64,000 bases of DNA from Miscanthus floridulus (lineage: Eukaryota; Streptophyta; Magnoliopsida; Poales; Poaceae): positions 120,387,856-120,451,855 of the forward strand of contig NC_089582.1 of NCBI RefSeq assembly GCF_019320115.1. The letters are read 5' to 3'. Of this stretch, positions 60,001 through 64,000 are shown one piece after another (the stretch's first letter is position 1; each line of letters opens with the position of its first letter). The notes under the pieces are model-generated. The model was given only the letters and a program-made list of their open reading frames with translations, was not told the DNA's origin and searched no databases. A program made the translations under genes and the position numbers.

Positions 60001-60648
60001 GAATCTTGGCAGATTCATATGTGGTACTTATAAAGTTTTACCTTTGAATTAAAGAATTTTGTTAAAGAGCTTTTACGCAAAAGAACTTTGATTATTGTTA
60101 AAGCCATACCTTGAATCCCATGAGCCGGCATTCCTGAGTTCTATCAGTTTTATTTCGGTTAAGTCTTGTTGAGTACTTTTGTACTCAGGGTTCGTTGACC
60201 CCTTGTTGCAGGTGAGCCGCATGAGCAGATCTATTTTAGATCGTGCTACATGACTATCGTTCGTTCTGACGATGAGAAGTAAATGTGTGATCCTTGGGCA
60301 TGATGTTTATTTTGTGTGTTATGTATATGTTAAATATGCCACTCCACTACTACTATGGTTTGTAATAATTATCGAACTTAGTTTGTAAGGTTTGAAACTA
60401 CTGTTTTGTAAACTATGTTATCATAAGACTTCTGCTGTTTTTACTCTGGTATTGATATTTGAATAAATGTTGTAATACTGCAATGACTCTATAACGTGAT
60501 CCTGCTCGGAAATCGTGGATGATTTAGGGTTCCCCGAGGACACCCGATAGTCTTTTTAAGTTAATGGAAACATATGCATAAATGTCAAAGGTCGTCGTAC
60601 AGTGACAGGTGCATGTGGGCCCTATAACTTAGGAGGTTCTGCCATAGA
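57055..60648 (+). mobile_element. 5' LTR of the plus-strand Tekay-like element, about 3.6 kb
   Basis: Starts TGTAACACCCCGGGTG inside the Tat 3' LTR and ends near GTTCTGCCATAG, just before the primer site. Same family as the minus-strand LTR at 39641-44370. Contains a GC-rich patch (57600-58460). An open frame at 58900-59190 shows no recognisable domain and is not called. Confidence 0.82.
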
Positions 60649-60649
60649 A

Positions 60650-60661
60650 TGGTATCAGAGC
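60650..60661 (+). other. Primer-binding site, tRNA-Met type
   Basis: TGGTATCAGAGC, the standard plant initiator-Met primer site, one to two bases after the LTR end. Confidence 0.9.
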
Positions 60662-61051
60662 ATTCGTTACAAGGTTTTTGTTGTATTGTTTTACAAAAAC
60701 TTCAAAATGATTTGGGATGACTAAATCTAACTTGATAGTTTGGTCCAAATTGCTTCTGACTTATCTTATTTCTTTCTCACCATTCCGTATTTAATTAAAA
60801 AGGTTTTGTGTGGTGGAGTAGTAATCTTACTATGCCCTATATAAAAATAAATGTTATTTATGTGCATTATAAACTTTGCTGTTTTTGTTCGTAAGAACGA
60901 TTCATGCATCATGAATAATTCACTCATTACTTCCTTCACCTCTTAGTCTAGAGTTGAGTAGTGAGTCTGGTTTGAGGAATGTAATCCATCGTAGCTACTT
61001 TTTAGATTTTGATCAGATGGTCTTACTTGGATTAAATTGGTTTCCTACAGT
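60662..61051. other. Leader of the plus-strand Tekay-like element
   Basis: AT-rich, non-coding leader between the primer site and ORF0. Confidence 0.6.
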
Positions 61052-61621
61052 ATGGCTTGTGCTAAGATGATGCCCCGTAAGTCCACTGGACCCAAAGGAG
61101 TTCCTCGTCACCAACTTGCCCCTAGAAATGATGGTGCTAGCAGTAGTAGTTCTAGGCCTGATCCCCAAGCAGAGATACATAGGATTTCTATAGAATTAGC
61201 ACAAGCTACTAGAGATAGGGCTTTGGATGCTATACAGGTAGGAGAATTGTAGGGTCAATTGAGGCGTCTCACCACCACACACAGGAACTACGAAAGCATG
61301 TTAGTTCGTACGGTGGAGGGACGAAATGAGGCTTGGGATAGGGAAAATGTAGCTAGAGCTAGAACTCATGAGCTAGAATTCTATGTAGAAGATTTAGAAG
61401 AACATAATACTTATCTTCATGAGGAAGTTCATAGGCTTAGTAATCTACTAAATCCGAATCATGAGCCTCAAGCTGATGCCATGGACCCCGATGTCATCCT
61501 TGCCGATGATAACGAATCAGAAGAGGAAGAAGAAGAAGATCCTGAAGAATTAGTAATGATCAATGAAAGTGATGATAAAGGCGGTAATAATTCCAGAATG
61601 GATACCGAGCCTGAAGTTTGA
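61052..61621 (+). pseudogene. ORF0 upstream of gag, one in-frame TAG
   Basis: 190 codons starting MACAKMMPRKSTGPKG, with TAG at 61250-61252 in a GEL*GQLRR context where Gln fits. The middle is a probable coiled coil (HELEFYVEDLEEHNTYLHEE) and the C-terminus is acidic (ESEEEEEEDPEEL), as in ORF0 of the minus-strand element. It lacks the VWMVPFGD part seen there. Function unknown. Confidence 0.65.
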
Positions 61622-61800
61622 AGTAATCACGAAAAAGAGTAGAGTTGTATAATAGTTAGTTATAGTTAAGCTATGTATCTTTGTTTTGGTACTTACAGGT
61701 TCTGGTGTTTATATTAGTAAACCCTATGTAATGTGTCTGGAGTAAGCTTTTGTGCAATTCAATAAAGGCTTATGCATAAAGTTTGGTTTGTTATGAGTAG

Positions 61801-64000
61801 ATGCATCGTACGCGGGGTTCGTATGTTCCTGGAACTTCACAAGATGAGGATGGTATTCCAGATCTGCCACCAGTTCCAACAAATCTAGCTGATGCTATAA
61901 CCGCACTTGTCAATGTGATGGCTGAAAATTCTCGTTTGCTTCATGAGATCGCTCTAAGTAATTAGAATCAGATGCAAGGAAACCGTGGTCACCACCATAA
62001 CAGACATGAGGCTACATATGTTGATTTTACAGACACAAGACCACTGGTGTTCACCAAGGCAGATGAACCATTGGAGGCTGATGACTGGCTTCGAACCATA
62101 GAGCAGAAATTTGATCTTATTCCATGCACGGAGTATCAGAAACCTGCGTTTGCCACCCAGCAACTTAGAGGAGCAGCAAGTGCTTGGTGGGCAAACTTAG
62201 TGGCTATGCAACTAGCTGGCATTCCAATAACTTGGGCTGAGTTCCGTACTGCCTTCAGAGCCCATTATATCCCTGAAGGAGTGATGGCAATGAAGCTAGA
62301 TGAATTCCTTGCTTTGAAGCAAGGAGATCAAACCGTGATGCAGTATGTGGGAAGATTTAATCACCTATCACAATATATATCAGAACATGTTAATACTAAT
62401 GCAAAGAAGAAGAGGTGGTTTATGAGAGGTTTGAATACCAAACTACAAACAATGATAACAACTTGCACCAATGTCACTTACCATGAGGCCGTAAATATTG
62501 CAATTGCTTTAGAGTCAAAGTATCGGCAGCATAAGGAGCTCAAAAAGAAAAAGAGTATGCCGTCTGGATCTTTTGGGGGCAATCAGAAGAGGCAGAGGGT
62601 GATTTATCATCCAGTACATAATAATCGTCCTCCTTATCGTCCGCCGTAGTTCCAAGCCGGGCAACGATCAAATGTCCGTCCTGCTATAACCTATCTGAAT
62701 TCACAGTCAACCAATGCTCCTAGTGGCAATGCTCCAATGTCCCAGGGTCACAACTATCCATGTTACAATTATGGTAGGACTGGTCATTTCTCCAGGGAAT
62801 GTCCATATCCTAGGCAGGCTAATCAAAATTATCAGAAGACCCCTGCCAATCAACAACAGGGTCAGGCACCAAACAAGAACCCCAATCAGAATGCTCATAA
62901 GGGCAAAGATGAGAGGAAGACAGGACGAGTGTTCTATATTCAAGCTGGAGAAATTTCGGAAGGGGAGCCAGTGATGATGGGTATGTTTCCTGTTGCCAAT
63001 CACCCTGTAGTTATACTTTTTTATTCTGGCGCATCACATTCATTCATCAATAGAACATTTGTCATAAAGTATGAAATTTCAATTGGGGCAACAAAGGAAA
63101 GTTTTTTTATATAGTCGCTCGAGGGACGTCTGTGTACTAAGGAAATGGTATACCAGGTACCCGTAAACCTGGGTGGGTATATTTTTCCTACTACCATGAT
63201 TATCCTTAAGCATCAGGATATAGATGTAATCTTGGGAATGAATTGGATGTATCAGCATAAGGCTGTTATAGATGCTTTGAATAGGACATTAAGAGTGAGT
63301 TTGCCTGATAGTAATTCTCAACTTCTCATCCAACTTCCAACCCTAAGAAGATCAGTGGGCAAGATTTGTGCAACTGCTGTCAAAGAAATTAGAGATATTC
63401 CGATAGTGTGTGAATTTCTGGATGTGTTTCCTGAAGATTTACCCGGTCTACCACCTGATAGGGATGTACAGTTTAATATAGAGTTACAACCTAGAACAGC
63501 TCCGATTTCTCAGAGAGCTTATAGGATGCCACCTAAGGAATTGGCCAAGTTGAAGACTCAGTTACAAGAATTGATTGAGAAAGGGTTTATCCAACCTAGT
63601 TCCTCACCTTGGGGATGTCCGGCAATTTTTGTAAAAAAGAATGATGAGACCTTGAGGTTATGTGTTGACTATCGTCTGTTGAATGAAGTGACCAACAAAA
63701 ATAAGTATCCATTACCTCGGATAGATTTGCTTTTTGATCAATTGGCTGGAGCCAAAGTTTTCTCCAAGATAGATTTGAGGTCTGGATATCACCAAATCAA
63801 GATAAAGCCTGAAGATATTCCTAAAACGGCATTTACCACAAGATATGGATTATATGAATACTTGGTAATGTCTTTTGGTTTGACAAATACTCCAGCTCAT
63901 TTCATGTATCTGATGAACTCAGTATTCATGCCTGAGCTAGACAAGTTTGTAGTAGTGTTTATTGATGACATTTTGGTATATTCCAAGAATAAGAAAGAAC
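61801..64000 (+). pseudogene. Tekay-type Ty3/gypsy gag-pol, truncated by the window
   Basis: One frame from ATG 61801 to the window end, broken by three TAG codons only (61963, 62647, 63112) and no indel. Gag core at 62040-62560 (DDWLRTIEQKF, FRAHYIPEGVMAMK). The zinc knuckle near 62761 reads CYNYGRTGHFSREC: the second Cys is Tyr. The protease motif near 63025 reads FYSGASHSF: the catalytic Asp is Tyr. RT from about 63480 ([45 protein letters not shown]) has its catalytic Asp pair. RNase H, integrase and the 3' LTR lie outside the window. Confidence 0.88.

Noticed and set aside
1..64000. CRISPR arrays, tRNA or rRNA genes, operons, integrated plant viruses
   Set aside because: No regularly spaced short repeats, no cloverleaf-like tRNA sequence seen by eye, no rRNA motifs and no virus-type proteins other than LTR-retrotransposon gag-pol.

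Overview
This is nuclear DNA from a grass. The GC-rich plant genes, the dense Stowaway-, Tourist- and hAT-like MITEs and the nested LTR retrotransposons all fit an Andropogoneae-type genome (sorghum, sugarcane, Miscanthus, maize). The genus is an inference. No organellar, bacterial or phage signature was seen.

The left end (1-7.4 kb) is genic. An ornithine decarboxylase reading frame on the plus strand (871-2143) is broken by one frameshift. It converges on an intact five-exon RopGEF gene on the minus strand (4280-7401, 558 residues). From 7.4 to 14.4 kb I see no gene, only a string of MITEs and an (AT)38 microsatellite.

From 14.67 to 25.72 kb lie two head-to-tail, minus-strand relics of the peroxisomal enoyl-CoA hydratase 2 gene (ECH2). 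Copy A (14674-18357) keeps the last eight exons, including the SSL C-terminus. It carries a nonsense codon, a 1-nt frame error, a MITE inside a coding exon and a 14-bp frameshifting tandem duplication. Copy B (20869-25718) keeps six open exons but has lost the catalytic Asp of the hydratase-2 motif and lacks both ends. Between and inside them sit an LTR (18396), an unclassified GC-rich segment (19325-20680) and a 2.56-kb rearranged LTR element (23032-25594) that has a perfect 5-bp target duplication and a large internal inverted repeat.

From 26 to 64 kb the window is nested retrotransposons. The oldest visible layer is a Ty3/gypsy Tat-lineage element on the plus strand: 5' LTR 26048-27234, gag, protease, RT, RNase H, integrase, then a long antisense ORF, and a 3' LTR beginning at 56935. 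It is interrupted by a solo LTR (28758-30563), a second solo LTR (31358-33167), a truncated minus-strand Tekay/RIRE3-like gypsy element (about 33.2-44.37 kb), a third solo LTR (54035-56412), and in its 3' LTR by a plus-strand Tekay-like element (57055 to beyond 64000). All retroelement coding regions are decayed. In the two Tekay-like elements the stops are mostly TAG at sites where CAG would fit, which suggests CHG-methylation deamination.

Only the RopGEF gene looks capable of making its normal protein. The most unusual structures are the self-inverted retroelement at 23-25.6 kb, the doubly decayed ECH2 tandem pair, and the antisense gene with its own TATA-like box inside the Tat element.
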